A DNA stretch of 35,726 nucleotides from NCBI GenBank assembly GCA_025355465.1, contig JANXZO010000038.1, positions 1 to 35,726 of the forward strand, written 5' to 3'. The first letter of the stretch is position 1, and every line of letters begins with the position of its first letter. Position numbers and translations under genes: made by a program. Below are positions 1 to 8,408 of this stretch, piece after piece. Origin of the DNA: Bacteroidales bacterium (GTDB taxonomy: Bacteria; Bacteroidota; Bacteroidia; Bacteroidales; FEN-979). The notes under the pieces are model-generated. The model was not told where the DNA came from, searched no databases, and saw only the letters and a list, made by a program, of their open reading frames with translations.

Positions 1-1031
1 CGGTTGTGGAGAATCATTGCAATGTTTCTCCACAACCATATGGGGTATCGATGCAAATCATCGAAACCATTCACGCCGGTGTGGTTCCACTGAGAACCGT
101 TGGGCCAGGTGAATGCGCCCGGATCATGACAGGAGGTATGGTGCCGTCAGGGGCCGACAGGGTGATCATGGTAGAAGATACGGAGTTGCTGTCGCCCGGA
201 AGAGTCAGGTTTTTGAAGGAGCCCGCCGCGCCAAACATCTGTTACATCGCTGAGGATATCAAACGTGGAGACACGGTATTGAGTGCCGGCCAACGCATTG
301 AGGCTGCCCAGATGGCGGTACTTGCCGCAGTGGGGGCAGTTGAACCATGTGTAGCCTCGTTGCCACGCGTGGCGGTGATCTCCACTGGCGATGAGCTGGT
401 TGAGCCGGTCCAGAAGCCCGCCGGAGCACAGATCCGTAACTCCAACGCCATTCAGCTTATGTCGCAGCTGATGCAGGTTCCGGCAATACCTACCTATGCT
501 GGCATTGCCCGCGATACCGGAGATTCCATCCGGACAATCATCGACAATGCACTGATCCAAAACGATATGATCCTTCTTACCGGGGGTGTGTCGATGGGCG
601 ATTTTGATTTCGTACCAGCAGTCATGCAGGAAGCCGGTATTAAAATACTGTTTAAAAGCGTTGCCATTCAACCTGGTCGCCCCACTGTATTTGGACGCAT
701 TGGCAATAAACTGGTATTCGGACTTCCCGGGAACCCAGTCTCTTCGTTCGTGTTGTTCGAGCTGATGGTAAAGCCAGCATTATATAAAATGATGGGACAT
801 ACTTTCCGGCCCCGGATACTGAATCTGCCCATCGGTGAAAAATTCAGCCGGCGGAGATCTGAGCGAATGTCACTTATCCCGGTAAAGATTACTAACGGCG
901 TGATCCATCCGGTCGATTATCACGGATCGGCACACATTAATGCATATGCTTCAGCCGATGCGATGCTCATGCTGGAAATAGGGGTCATGGAGCTCAGGAA
1001 AGGTGAACATGCCAATGTACGACTCCTTTAA
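1..1031 (+). CDS. moeA: Molybdopterin molybdenumtransferase MoeA, 5'-truncated by window edge
   Basis: MoeA inserts molybdate into adenylylated molybdopterin, the last step of molybdenum cofactor (Moco) synthesis in the cytoplasm. The frame is open from base 3. Family signatures seen are IETIHAG followed by GPGECARIMTGGMVPSGAD and VMVEDTE, then the MogA-like core TGGVSMGDFDF and LPGNPVSSF, and a C-terminal beta-barrel domain (domain IV). About 340 residues are visible against a usual 390-410. The missing part is the N-terminal DNSAMDGYA-type region, so the gene starts upstream of the window. The GTG at 6 and ATG at 51 are not credible starts. The first ~45 bases, within a palindrome, do not resemble MoeA and may be a contig-end artefact. 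The gene overlaps moaA by about 20 bases. Family assignment is secure. Confidence 0.93.
   Translation, partial: VVENHCNVSPQPYGVSMQIIETIHAGVVPLRTVGPGECARIMTGGMVPSGADRVIMVEDTELLSPGRVRFLKEPAAPNICYIAEDIKRGDTVLSAGQRIEAAQMAVLAAVGAVEPCVASLPRVAVISTGDELVEPVQKPAGAQIRNSNAIQLMSQLMQVPAIPTYAGIARDTGDSIRTIIDNALIQNDMILLTGGVSMGDFDFVPAVMQEAGIKILFKSVAIQPGRPTVFGRIGNKLVFGLPGNPVSSFVLFELMVKPALYKMMGHTFRPRILNLPIGEKFSRRRSERMSLIPVKITNGVIHPVDYHGSAHINAYASADAMLMLEIGVMELRKGEHANVRLL
2..37. repeat. 36-bp near-perfect palindrome at window edge
   Basis: Bases 2-13 (GGTTGTGGAGAA) are the exact reverse complement of 26-37. The centre, CATTGCAATG at 15-24, is itself palindromic, so only the 14/25 pair mismatches. It lies in the moeA reading frame where MoeA homology has not yet begun. 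It could be a fold-back assembly or amplification chimera at a contig end, or a real hairpin. Confidence 0.85.
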
Positions 1032-1815
1032 CCGCCGGATCAACTACCTCCGGGTATCGGTCACCGACCGGTGCAACCTGCGCTGCACCTACTGTATGCC
1101 CGAATCGGGGATCAAACTGCTCAGTCATACTGACATCCTTCCATACGAGGAGCTCATCCGGGTGATCACGGAAGCTGTCGCAATGGGTATTACCAAAGTG
1201 AAGATTACCGGCGGGGAACCACTGGTGCGCAAAGGGATACTCGACTTCGTGGCAATGGTCGCTGACATTCCCGGAATTGATGACTTTGGACTTACCACCA
1301 ACGGAATCTTGCTGGAGGATTTTGCCGAAGGACTGGCTCAAAGCGGACTGCACCGAATCAACATCAGCCTCGATACCATCGATCCGTTAAAATTCGCACT
1401 ACTCACACGCGGTGGAGAGTTAACAAGGGTATTCCGTGGAATTGATGCAGCCCGCAAAGCCGGACTGAATCCGATCAAGATCAATTGTGTGGTAAAGCAG
1501 AGTTCAGAAGAACCCGATGCCTTGGCTGTGAAAAGGTACTGCCTTGAAAACGGTCTCCAGGTGCGGTTCATCCACGAGATGGATCTCGAATCGGGTTGCT
1601 TTACCGTGGTAGAGGGGGGCAACGGAGGCGATTGTATGCAATGCAACCGTTTGAGAATCACAGCCGACGGATATATCCGTCCGTGCCTTTTTAGTAACCT
1701 GAACTTCAGCACCCGCGAACTTGGGATCCGGCAAGCCCTGGAAATGGCAACCGGGTTAAAACCCGAAAAAGGGTCCACCAATGCCGTTAATAAATTTCAT
1801 AATATTGGGGGATGA
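1009..1815 (+). CDS. moaA: GTP 3',8-cyclase MoaA (short form)
   Basis: Radical SAM enzyme that, with MoaC, converts GTP to cyclic pyranopterin monophosphate. The N-terminal cluster is CNLRCTYC (Cys22, 26, 29), followed by the SAM-binding TGGEPLVR. The C-terminal second [4Fe-4S] cluster is C-x2-C-x13-C (Cys209, 212, 226) in the CNRLRITADGYIRPCLF context, and the protein ends in the conserved Gly-Gly. At 268 residues it is about 55 shorter than typical MoaA. The missing part lies between VRFIHEMD and the second cluster. The ATG at 1009 is preferred because AGGAAAGG sits at 996-1003; the GTG at 1003 and ATG at 1015 are alternatives. It overlaps moeA, and its stop overlaps the moaC start as ATGA, so translation is probably coupled. 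MoaA family is secure; activity of the short form is inferred. Confidence 0.9.
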   Translation: MPMYDSFNRRINYLRVSVTDRCNLRCTYCMPESGIKLLSHTDILPYEELIRVITEAVAMGITKVKITGGEPLVRKGILDFVAMVADIPGIDDFGLTTNGILLEDFAEGLAQSGLHRINISLDTIDPLKFALLTRGGELTRVFRGIDAARKAGLNPIKINCVVKQSSEEPDALAVKRYCLENGLQVRFIHEMDLESGCFTVVEGGNGGDCMQCNRLRITADGYIRPCLFSNLNFSTRELGIRQALEMATGLKPEKGSTNAVNKFHNIGG

Positions 1816-2270
1816 AAATGACGCTGAAAAAACTAACACACGTCACAGAATCAGGCAAAGCCAACATGGTGGATGTTACCGAAAAGCCTGATCAGGTGCG
1901 AACAGCCAGGGCTACCGGACACATCCGGCTCAGTGCCGCCACACTGGAACTCATCCGAGAAAATGGTCTCAAAAAAGGAGATGTTCTCACGGTCGCCGAG
2001 ATCGCCGGCATCCAGGGTGGAAAGCGGACATGTGACCTTATCCCGTTGTGCCACCCCCTTGCCATCACCAAACTCGAAGTGAGGGCCACTCCCGATGAAA
2101 CCGGTGTTACTTTGACCAGTCTCGCCCATTGTACCGGTCCGACAGGTATTGAGATGGAAGCGCTCACAGCAGTTTCTGTTGCATTGCTTACTATTTACGA
2201 CATGTGTAAAGCGGTGGATAAGGGAATGGTGATTGAGGAGATCAGGCTTTTGGAAAAAACGAAAATGTGA
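1812..2270 (+). CDS. moaC: Cyclic pyranopterin monophosphate synthase MoaC
   Basis: MoaC acts on the 3',8-cyclo-GTP product of MoaA to form cyclic pyranopterin monophosphate, the first stable Moco intermediate. The 152-residue length is normal. Diagnostic motifs are MVDVTEK near residue 19, GGKRTCDLIPLCHPL near 69-83, and GPTGIEMEALTAVSVALLTIYDMCK. The last contains Asp130 and Lys133, matching the catalytic Asp128/Lys131 of the E. coli enzyme. The ATG lies within the ATGA overlap with moaA. The TGA stop is followed directly by TAA and then by short octamer repeats. An operon with moeA, moaA and the following MOSC-MogA gene is clear from spacing. Confidence 0.96.
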   Translation: MKMTLKKLTHVTESGKANMVDVTEKPDQVRTARATGHIRLSAATLELIRENGLKKGDVLTVAEIAGIQGGKRTCDLIPLCHPLAITKLEVRATPDETGVTLTSLAHCTGPTGIEMEALTAVSVALLTIYDMCKAVDKGMVIEEIRLLEKTKM

Positions 2271-2271
2271 T

Positions 2272-2330
2272 AATGAGGTAATGTGGTAATGCGGAAATTA
2301 TTTCACTTTGTGACCCTGTGACCCTGTGAC
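2272..2330 (+). repeat. Two short octamer tandem repeats in the moaC/MOSC-mogA spacer
   Basis: Bases 2272-2295 hold three degenerate copies of AATGNGGT. Bases 2309-2330 hold TGTGACCC twice plus a partial third copy. Both have an 8-base period. They occupy most of the 81-base spacer; no terminator or consensus promoter was seen there. Confidence 0.8.
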
Positions 2331-2351
2331 TATAACTTATAAATTGCAAAC

Positions 2352-3284
2352 ATGAAATCCATCATCATTGAATCAGTCAATATCTCCGAGGCCAAGGGGA
2401 CCATCAAAAAACCTGTTGACTCTATCCGGCTTACGCAGCGCGGGGTGGAGGGCGACGCACATGCGGGTCCGTGGAACCGGCAGGTGAGTTTGCTGGGCAC
2501 GGAGAGCATTGCGAAATTTGAGGAGAGTGCCGGTCGAAAGATCACCTTCGGGGAGTTTGCTGAAAACATAACCACCACCGGCATGGAGCTGTGGAAATCG
2601 CATCCGCTCGACCGGTTCACATGCGGGGAAATCGAACTGGAGGTGACCCAGATCGGAAAAGAGTGCCACGGTACCAGCTGTGCCATTTTTAAGGAGGTTG
2701 GGAACTGCGTGATGCCTAAGGAGGGCATCTTTGCACGGGTGGTGAGTCCGGGCTCTTTAAAAAGTGGTGATTCCCTTGAGTATCACCCCAAGATGTTCCG
2801 TATCCTGGTGATCACGCTTAGCGACCGTGCCTCTGCCGGAGTCTATGATGACAAGTCTGGTCCACGAATCAAGGAGCTGATGAAAATCTACTTCGACGAG
2901 CATCACATGCATCACTTTACCCACACTTCACTGATTCCCGACGACCCCCACAGGTTCGAGGAACTGCTGAACAAAGCCAAGGAGGAACTGGTCGACCTGG
3001 TGGTTACTACCGGCGGCACCGGTATTGGTCCCCGCGACTTCACTCCCGATGTAGTGAGACCCATGCTCGACAAGGAGATTCCCGGTATTATGGACATGAT
3101 CCGGATTAAGTATGGCTCCGAAAAACCCAACGCCCTCATCAGCCGGTCCATCGCTGGCGTGATGGGAAAGTCGCTTGTGTTCACGCTTCCGGGTAGTGTC
3201 AGGGCCATCAACGAATACATGACGGAGATCCTGCCCAGCCTCATGCATATGATCTATATGCTGCATGGCCTGGATTCGCATTGA
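2352..3284 (+). CDS. MOSC domain-MogA/MoaB fusion protein
   Basis: Two Moco-related domains lie in one 310-residue chain. Residues ~1-145 are a MOSC domain, with GVEGDAHAGPWNRQVSLL near the start, then Cys105 and Cys110 in GKECHGTSCAIF, then CVMPKEGIFARV. MOSC domains bind a sulfur- or Moco-carrying group through a cysteine. Residues ~148-305 are a MogA/MoaB molybdopterin adenylyltransferase domain, with VITLSDRASAG, TTGGTGIGPRDFTPD (219 onward) and the LPGS loop. The MogA half adenylylates molybdopterin for MoeA, which is encoded at the head of the same operon. The ATG at 2352 fits both the N-terminal homology and the spacing. The stop lies 3 bases from the convergent secreted-protein gene. 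Domain calls are secure; the role of the MOSC half is inferred. Confidence 0.92.
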   Translation: MKSIIIESVNISEAKGTIKKPVDSIRLTQRGVEGDAHAGPWNRQVSLLGTESIAKFEESAGRKITFGEFAENITTTGMELWKSHPLDRFTCGEIELEVTQIGKECHGTSCAIFKEVGNCVMPKEGIFARVVSPGSLKSGDSLEYHPKMFRILVITLSDRASAGVYDDKSGPRIKELMKIYFDEHHMHHFTHTSLIPDDPHRFEELLNKAKEELVDLVVTTGGTGIGPRDFTPDVVRPMLDKEIPGIMDMIRIKYGSEKPNALISRSIAGVMGKSLVFTLPGSVRAINEYMTEILPSLMHMIYMLHGLDSH

Positions 3285-3287
3285 ACG

Positions 3288-5243
3288 TTACCTGATGACC
3301 TGCAACCGTTTCACACCCCAACTCTCCCCTGTTTTTACGATCACAAGGTAAACCCCGTTTGCCAGGCCTCCGGGATCGACTGTCAGGCTGCTTTGCATTT
3401 GCTGGAGGCTGTAATTGTGCTGAAAGCGTAGTTTCCCTGCCGGATCGATGATGGTGAGCGTGAAAGTTTGCGGGATCTCTTTGGTGAATGTCACCCTGAA
3501 TTGTCCTGCAGAGGGGTTAGGACTCAGACGGAGTTCAAATTCTGGGACAGGGTCCGGGTTGTTCATCCCAACAATGAAGTTGACTGAGTCGGTGATGCCC
3601 GTACTCTGATTGAAATAACTCCCGCTGGGGGACTGTTCGAGCTTTACTCCCTTTACCATATAATAGTTCATCCCGTTTACCGGTGCGTTGTCGGTAAAGC
3701 TGAGGGCAGCCAGCGGTTGTGGAGTGAGTCGGTCGAACATGCCAAATGGTTGGGTGGAACGGTAAATATGGTAGCCCTGCACGGTGTCCGTGGTGGGCTG
3801 CCAGCTAAGGTTAACATGAGGACCTGAAGCCGTTGCCTGAACCTCTGAAACCGGAGCAATGATGTGCATCCGCAAAGTCGGGTCGCCCATCAGGGCAATA
3901 TGAACAAAACGGCGACCATAGTTATAGTTGTAGGTCACCTGGTTATTCTGTGTTACCTGAGCTCCATACCCAACAGTCTCTCCAAGTGCCATGTGGTGGA
4001 ACTGCCAGAATGGTCGTCCGGCCCAGCAATTCGTAAGGGCCCGGTCGGCTGAAGCCAGGGGTGCACGTAAAAAATTATCCACATTGTCCCAGTCCCCAAA
4101 GTAGGAACCAAACATCATCGAAAAAATTGTCTGCACGGTATCAGCGGCAAAATCAGATGTACTGCCAACTCCACCCGCTCCTTGATACCATCCGCCGCCA
4201 CAGGCATATGACCAAAGGTAGCTCTGGTTCGAAAGTGTGGTGAAATATGGAAGTTCCGCAATGGAATCAGCACCCAGCAAGGGGGCAAAATTACGCCACC
4301 CGTCTGCGGCAAATGCCTCTCCTCCGAAATATCCGAAATTATCGTTGATCAGCGCCCGGGGATTGGCTGAGATCAGCTTGTTGCGAAATGCATGATCCTT
4401 GTCCAGGTAGCGCCGCATCAGGGCAACTTCTGTAAAAGGAAAGGCGGGCAGATCACTAAGATCAACCCTTCCGATCTGCAACACGATGGGTGAGGACAAA
4501 TAGCTTTGGTCAAACTTCCCGTCGCCCGGAATATTTCTGTTCTCAGGGCGGCTTGCACCCGGGTTGTTAACGTAAATATCTGTGAATGTTCCATTTATAC
4601 AGCCATAATACATGTCAGCCGGCCAGGCCCCTTTGTGGTCGGGATGACCATCGGGATTGATGTCGCCCGAATACGGAACCGGAACATGGCCCAGGATCAG
4701 CAAAGCTTTCACCTCCCCGGGGGCAGCATTATATTCGTTCAAAATGAGCGCTTTAATGTGGGTGACTGAATCCGAAGGTGATACATCATACCTGACGAGT
4801 GACCAGCCATCGCCGGAGATATCCGTCATTAGGCGTTTTATTTCAATCGATAAAGAATCTGAAAGGGTGCTGTCGACCAGCAGAATAAGTTTACCACGAG
4901 AGCCGGCCGCATGGATATTCCAGCCGGCGTTGATATAGCCATAGGCAGTCAGTGTGGGCAGCACCTTCTCCACCCCGTATTCGTAATTCGAATCGGCTGT
5001 CACCAGGTGGTCAGAAAAGCTGGTGAAGTTCCCGGGGAGCAGGTCGTAAATCTCTGTCCAGGTGGGGGAGCTCTTCGCCTTTTTATACACGGTGTATGAG
5101 GTGGCCAGCGTGTCGAGCGGCCAGTTGATGGTGATGGAGGGGATCGTGGTATCGATGGTGGCGGTGAGGCGAACTGCAACGTCGGAGGATACCTGAGCGG
5201 AGAGTTGGAGGGAGAGAAATAATAGTGAAATGGCGTATTTCAT
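3288..5243 (-). CDS. T9SS-exported protein with C25-like fold and FN3 domain, apparently non-catalytic
   Basis: 651 residues. A signal peptide (MKYAISLLFLSLQLSAQ) is followed by an Ig/FN3-like region to ~105. Residues ~110-450 resemble the caspase-like fold of peptidase C25 (gingipain clan): LLILGHVPVPY, then a YYG segment, then the IGRVDLSDLPAF strand. An FN3 domain with the WQPTTDTVQGYHIYRS core follows. The C-terminal ~80 residues are a type A T9SS sorting domain, starting FELRLSPNPSAGQF and ending in a KRLQVIR-like strand. Where C25 peptidases carry a Gly-His-Gly and later a catalytic Cys, I read YACGGG (near residue 347) and FGSYFGDWD (near 380), so the His-Cys dyad seems absent. It is probably a secreted, surface-anchored non-catalytic homologue. 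The substrate is unknown. No clear promoter was found. Confidence 0.8.
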   Translation of the reverse strand: MKYAISLLFLSLQLSAQVSSDVAVRLTATIDTTIPSITINWPLDTLATSYTVYKKAKSSPTWTEIYDLLPGNFTSFSDHLVTADSNYEYGVEKVLPTLTAYGYINAGWNIHAAGSRGKLILLVDSTLSDSLSIEIKRLMTDISGDGWSLVRYDVSPSDSVTHIKALILNEYNAAPGEVKALLILGHVPVPYSGDINPDGHPDHKGAWPADMYYGCINGTFTDIYVNNPGASRPENRNIPGDGKFDQSYLSSPIVLQIGRVDLSDLPAFPFTEVALMRRYLDKDHAFRNKLISANPRALINDNFGYFGGEAFAADGWRNFAPLLGADSIAELPYFTTLSNQSYLWSYACGGGWYQGAGGVGSTSDFAADTVQTIFSMMFGSYFGDWDNVDNFLRAPLASADRALTNCWAGRPFWQFHHMALGETVGYGAQVTQNNQVTYNYNYGRRFVHIALMGDPTLRMHIIAPVSEVQATASGPHVNLSWQPTTDTVQGYHIYRSTQPFGMFDRLTPQPLAALSFTDNAPVNGMNYYMVKGVKLEQSPSGSYFNQSTGITDSVNFIVGMNNPDPVPEFELRLSPNPSAGQFRVTFTKEIPQTFTLTIIDPAGKLRFQHNYSLQQMQSSLTVDPGGLANGVYLVIVKTGESWGVKRLQVIR

Positions 5244-5355
5244 AGACTACATTTTGAGTGATAAAGGTAGTCAAAAAAAAACGACTGGCCGCGCTGAACC
5301 AATCGTTATCCCATTTCCCCAATTTTAATTGTCATTTGCCAATGAATCAGAAATG

Positions 5356-5439
5356 TACCCCGGGCGGGACTTGAACCCGCACGACCGTGAAGTCACAGGA
5401 TTTTAAGTCCTGCGTGTCTACCAGTTCCACCACCAGGGC
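5356..5439 (-). tRNA. tRNA-Leu (anticodon TAA)
   Basis: The minus strand reads as an 84-base class II tRNA. It has a 7-bp acceptor stem closing with a G-U pair, an anticodon loop CTTAAAA with anticodon TAA, and a long variable arm. The T arm is GCGGG-TTCAAGT-CCCGC, and the discriminator base is A as expected for leucine. CCA is not encoded. It lies downstream of tRNA-Gly on the same strand, after a terminator-like hairpin. Confidence 0.95.
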
Positions 5440-5456
5440 ATTTTTATTGTGGTGAT

Positions 5457-5482
5457 AAAAAAACCCTCCATATTTGAGGGTT
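5457..5482 (-). terminator. Intrinsic terminator-like hairpin between tRNA-Gly and tRNA-Leu
   Basis: On the minus strand, AACCCTC (5476-5482) and GAGGGTT (5462-5468) form a 7-bp stem with a 7-base loop. A run of seven T follows. The form is that of a rho-independent terminator, only 4 bases after the encoded CCA of tRNA-Gly and 17 bases before tRNA-Leu. Confidence 0.75.
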
Positions 5483-5486
5483 CTCT

Positions 5487-5562
<76 letters not shown>

Positions 5563-5578
5563 ATGGTAAATTGAGATG

Positions 5579-5586
5579 CAAAAATA
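5579..5586 (-). promoter_or_regulatory. Possible -7 box for the tRNA-Gly unit
   Basis: The minus strand reads TATTTTTG, matching TAnnTTTG, 17 bases before the tRNA-Gly 5' end. No TTTG was found at the expected 19-21 bp spacing upstream, so support is partial. Confidence 0.4.
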
Positions 5587-5608
5587 AAGAAATTTTTCAA
5601 ATCTCCTA

Positions 5609-8230
5609 CTATTTTTCAAGCAATTTTTTAATGCCATGCAGTTTCATCAACGCCTCCACCGGGGTTAGTGTGTTGATCTCGGTGTTGAGGATATCTTCCT
5701 TGATCTGTTGCAGCAGCGGGTCGTCGAGCTGGATGAAACTAAGCTGATAATCTGATGCGGCTCGCGGGATACGGAATTTTGAATCCCGCAGCTCCTCTCC
5801 TGCCCCTTTCATCTGTCGTTCCAGTTTCTCCAGCATCTCATTTGCTTTTTCAAGCACTGATTGAGGCATGCCGGCCATCTTGGCAACATGAATACCAAAA
5901 CTATGCTCACTGCCGCCGGGCAACAGCTTCCGCAAAAAGATCACCTGATTACCAACCTCCTTCACGCCGATGTGGCAGTTTCGGATCCGGGGCATCAGAC
6001 TCGCCATTTCGTTGAGTTCATGGTAATGTGTGGCAAATAAAACTTTTGGGTGATACAGCGGGTGTTGATGCAGATATTCCGCAATAGCCCAGGCAATGCT
6101 GATGCCATCGTAGGTGCTTGTACCCCGGCCGATCTCGTCGAGTAAGATCAGGCTGCGGTTGGAAATATTGTTGAGAATGCTGGCAGTTTCGTTCATCTCC
6201 ACCATGAAGGTCGATTCTCCGGATGAAATATTGTCGGAAGCGCCTACGCGGGTAAATATCTTGTCGGTAATGCCCAGAATAGCCGCCTCGGCGGGAACAA
6301 AACTTCCCATCTGGGCCATCAGCACAATTAGGGCGGTTTGCCGAAGCAGTGCTGATTTTCCCGACATATTGGGACCGGTAAGGATGATGATCTGCTGGCT
6401 CTTATCGTCCAGGGTCACGTCGTTGGCCACATACTGTTCGCCCGGTTTGAGCTGCTGTTCAATAACCGGGTGGCGGCCATTCCTGATCTCCAATACCAGC
6501 GAGTCATTGAGTTCCGGCCTTACATACCGGTGTGCAGTGGCACTGGTGGCAAAAGATACCAACACATCGAGCCGTGCCACGAGCGAGGCATTGAGTTGAA
6601 TGGGCCGGATGTAGTCGGCAAGAAAAAGGATCAGGTCATTATAAATTCTGAGCTCGATCTCCATCATCCGCTCCTCCGCATGCAGGATCTTCTCTTCATA
6701 CTCCTTCAACTCCGGGGTGATGTAGCGCTCCGCATTCACCAACGTCTGTTTGCGTTGCCAATCCTCGGGAACCTTCTCTTTATGTGCATTTGTCACTTCG
6801 AGGTAGTAGCCGAAAACGTTGGTATAACCTATTTTTAGTGAGCTGATCCCGGTACGAGCAGTCTCCCGTTGTTGAATTTGTACCAGATAGTCCTTCCCGG
6901 AACCAGCCACCTTACGCAGGTCGTCGAGTGTTTCATCCACCCCTGAGGCTATGATATTTCCCTTGATGGCCAAGGCCGGCGGGTCGGGGTTTATCTCGCG
7001 TTCAATACGTTCCCTCACGAGGTGACAGATATTGAGTTGCTCCCCTGTTTTCTGCATGCCCTTATTCCCGGAATTTCCACATATGCCTTTTATTGCTTCG
7101 ATCGAATCCAGTGCACGCTTCAGGTAAACCATCTCGCGGGGGTTTACCCTCGCCACAGCCACTTTGGAGATGAGTCGCTCAAGGTCGCCGATAAGCTGAA
7201 AATGATGGCGCATCGCTTCGGTCAGTGCAGAATTTTTTGTAAAAAAATCCACTGCATCAAGCCGTTCCTCAATGGGTAAACGATTTTTGAGGGGCAGGAT
7301 CATCCACCGCCGCAACTGCCTTGCTCCCATTGGCGACACGGTATGGTCGAGTACATCGAAAAGCGTCTTTGCGTTCTCATTGGCAGAACTGAGAAGTTCC
7401 AGGTTCCTGATGGTGAAACGGTCGAGCCACACATAATGATCCTCCTCAATGCGACTGAGTTTACAGATGTGCTGAACCCTGTCGTGTTGCGTCTCAGCCA
7501 GGTAATGGAGTGCCGCCCCTGCAGCAATCACCCCGGCTTCCATGTTCTCTACCCCAAAACCCTTCAGGGAGACAGTGCCGAAATGCTTCATCAGAAGTTC
7601 ATGGGTAAATTCGTGGGTAAAAACCCAATCATCGAACGTATTGATGTAAAATTTGTTCCCGAAAAGTTCCGTGAACCGCTGTCGCTTGCTCTTCTGTATG
7701 ATCACTTCATTCGGACGGAAACTCTGAATGAGCTTATCGATGTATTCATTACTGCCCTGAGCCAGGTAGAACTCTCCGGTGGATATGTCAAGAAACGAGA
7801 TTCCTGAAATCTTGGCTTCCAGGTGAACCGCAGCCAGAAAGTTGTTCTCTTTCTGGTCGAGGATCTTGTCGTGATAAGACACGCCTGGTGTAACAAGTTC
7901 GGTAACCCCACGCTTTACAATGGTTTTGGTAAGTTTCGGATCCTCAAGCTGATCGCAGATTGCGACACGAAGCCCTGCCTTCACCAGTTTGGGCAGGTAG
8001 AGGTCGAGTGCATGGTGCGGAAAACCTGCAAGCTCAATGTACGTCGCAGCTCCGTTAGCCCGCCGCGTGAGTACGATGCCCAAAATGTTGGACGTACGAA
8101 CAGCGTCCTCGCCGAACGTTTCGTAGAAGTCTCCAACCCTGAACAAAAGCAATGCATCCGGATACTTCGCTTTGATGGCGTTGTACTGCTTCATTAACGG
8201 GGTTTCAGCTATCTCCTTTTGCTTGGCCAC
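5609..8230 (-). CDS. mutS: DNA mismatch repair protein MutS
   Basis: Full-length 873-residue MutS, which recognises mismatches and recruits MutL. Domain I begins [27 protein letters not shown], including the Phe-x-Glu mismatch-reading motif (FYE). The lever and clamp domains follow. The ATPase has Walker [15 protein letters not shown] near residue 617, Walker B and signature [12 protein letters not shown] near 697, and FATHYHEL near 730. The C-terminal dimer helix-turn-helix ends [19 protein letters not shown]. The ATG at 8230 gives the usual N-terminus. A minus-strand TACCTTTG box at 8278-8285 may be its -7 element. It is divergent from the methyltransferase gene and stands alone on its strand. 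Confidence 0.98.
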   Translation of the reverse strand: MAKQKEIAETPLMKQYNAIKAKYPDALLLFRVGDFYETFGEDAVRTSNILGIVLTRRANGAATYIELAGFPHHALDLYLPKLVKAGLRVAICDQLEDPKLTKTIVKRGVTELVTPGVSYHDKILDQKENNFLAAVHLEAKISGISFLDISTGEFYLAQGSNEYIDKLIQSFRPNEVIIQKSKRQRFTELFGNKFYINTFDDWVFTHEFTHELLMKHFGTVSLKGFGVENMEAGVIAAGAALHYLAETQHDRVQHICKLSRIEEDHYVWLDRFTIRNLELLSSANENAKTLFDVLDHTVSPMGARQLRRWMILPLKNRLPIEERLDAVDFFTKNSALTEAMRHHFQLIGDLERLISKVAVARVNPREMVYLKRALDSIEAIKGICGNSGNKGMQKTGEQLNICHLVRERIEREINPDPPALAIKGNIIASGVDETLDDLRKVAGSGKDYLVQIQQRETARTGISSLKIGYTNVFGYYLEVTNAHKEKVPEDWQRKQTLVNAERYITPELKEYEEKILHAEERMMEIELRIYNDLILFLADYIRPIQLNASLVARLDVLVSFATSATAHRYVRPELNDSLVLEIRNGRHPVIEQQLKPGEQYVANDVTLDDKSQQIIILTGPNMSGKSALLRQTALIVLMAQMGSFVPAEAAILGITDKIFTRVGASDNISSGESTFMVEMNETASILNNISNRSLILLDEIGRGTSTYDGISIAWAIAEYLHQHPLYHPKVLFATHYHELNEMASLMPRIRNCHIGVKEVGNQVIFLRKLLPGGSEHSFGIHVAKMAGMPQSVLEKANEMLEKLERQMKGAGEELRDSKFRIPRAASDYQLSFIQLDDPLLQQIKEDILNTEINTLTPVEALMKLHGIKKLLEK

Positions 8231-8277
8231 AATGGATAATTGTTGGTAAATAACGGGTCACTCTCGCTTCCAGACTC

Positions 8278-8285
8278 CAAAGGTA
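8278..8285 (-). promoter_or_regulatory. Possible -7 box for mutS
   Basis: The minus strand reads TACCTTTG, matching TAnnTTTG, about 48 bases before the mutS ATG. No good -33 element was seen at 19-21 bp, so confidence is modest. Confidence 0.4.
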
Positions 8286-8310
8286 ATAACCCCCTTTGTT
8301 CCGTTACCTT

Positions 8311-8341
8311 TTTGTTGATAAATAGGGATAAACTACTTTTG
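8311..8341 (+). promoter_or_regulatory. Bacteroidota-type promoter for the TrmH-family gene
   Basis: TTTG at 8311-8314 and TACTTTTG at 8334-8341 are separated by 19 bp. This fits the -33 TTTG / -7 TAnnTTTG consensus of Bacteroidota sigma-70 promoters. Transcription would start near 8346, giving a leader of ~60 bases before the GTG at 8409. Confidence 0.75.
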
Positions 8342-8408
8342 CGCAAACTGGTGCAATGGCCAGATACTGAAATGTCTGTTTTATGATCAATTTTTCAACT
8401 GTAAATTC

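Noticed and set aside
147-671. Minus-strand open frame opposite moeA
   Set aside because: Shadow of moeA with no recognisable domain; similar opposite-strand frames over mutS, the mod/res genes and the propellers were dropped for the same reason.
1009-1815. Frameshift as the reason for the short moaA
   Set aside because: The frame stays open with both FeS motifs and the C-terminal Gly-Gly in register.
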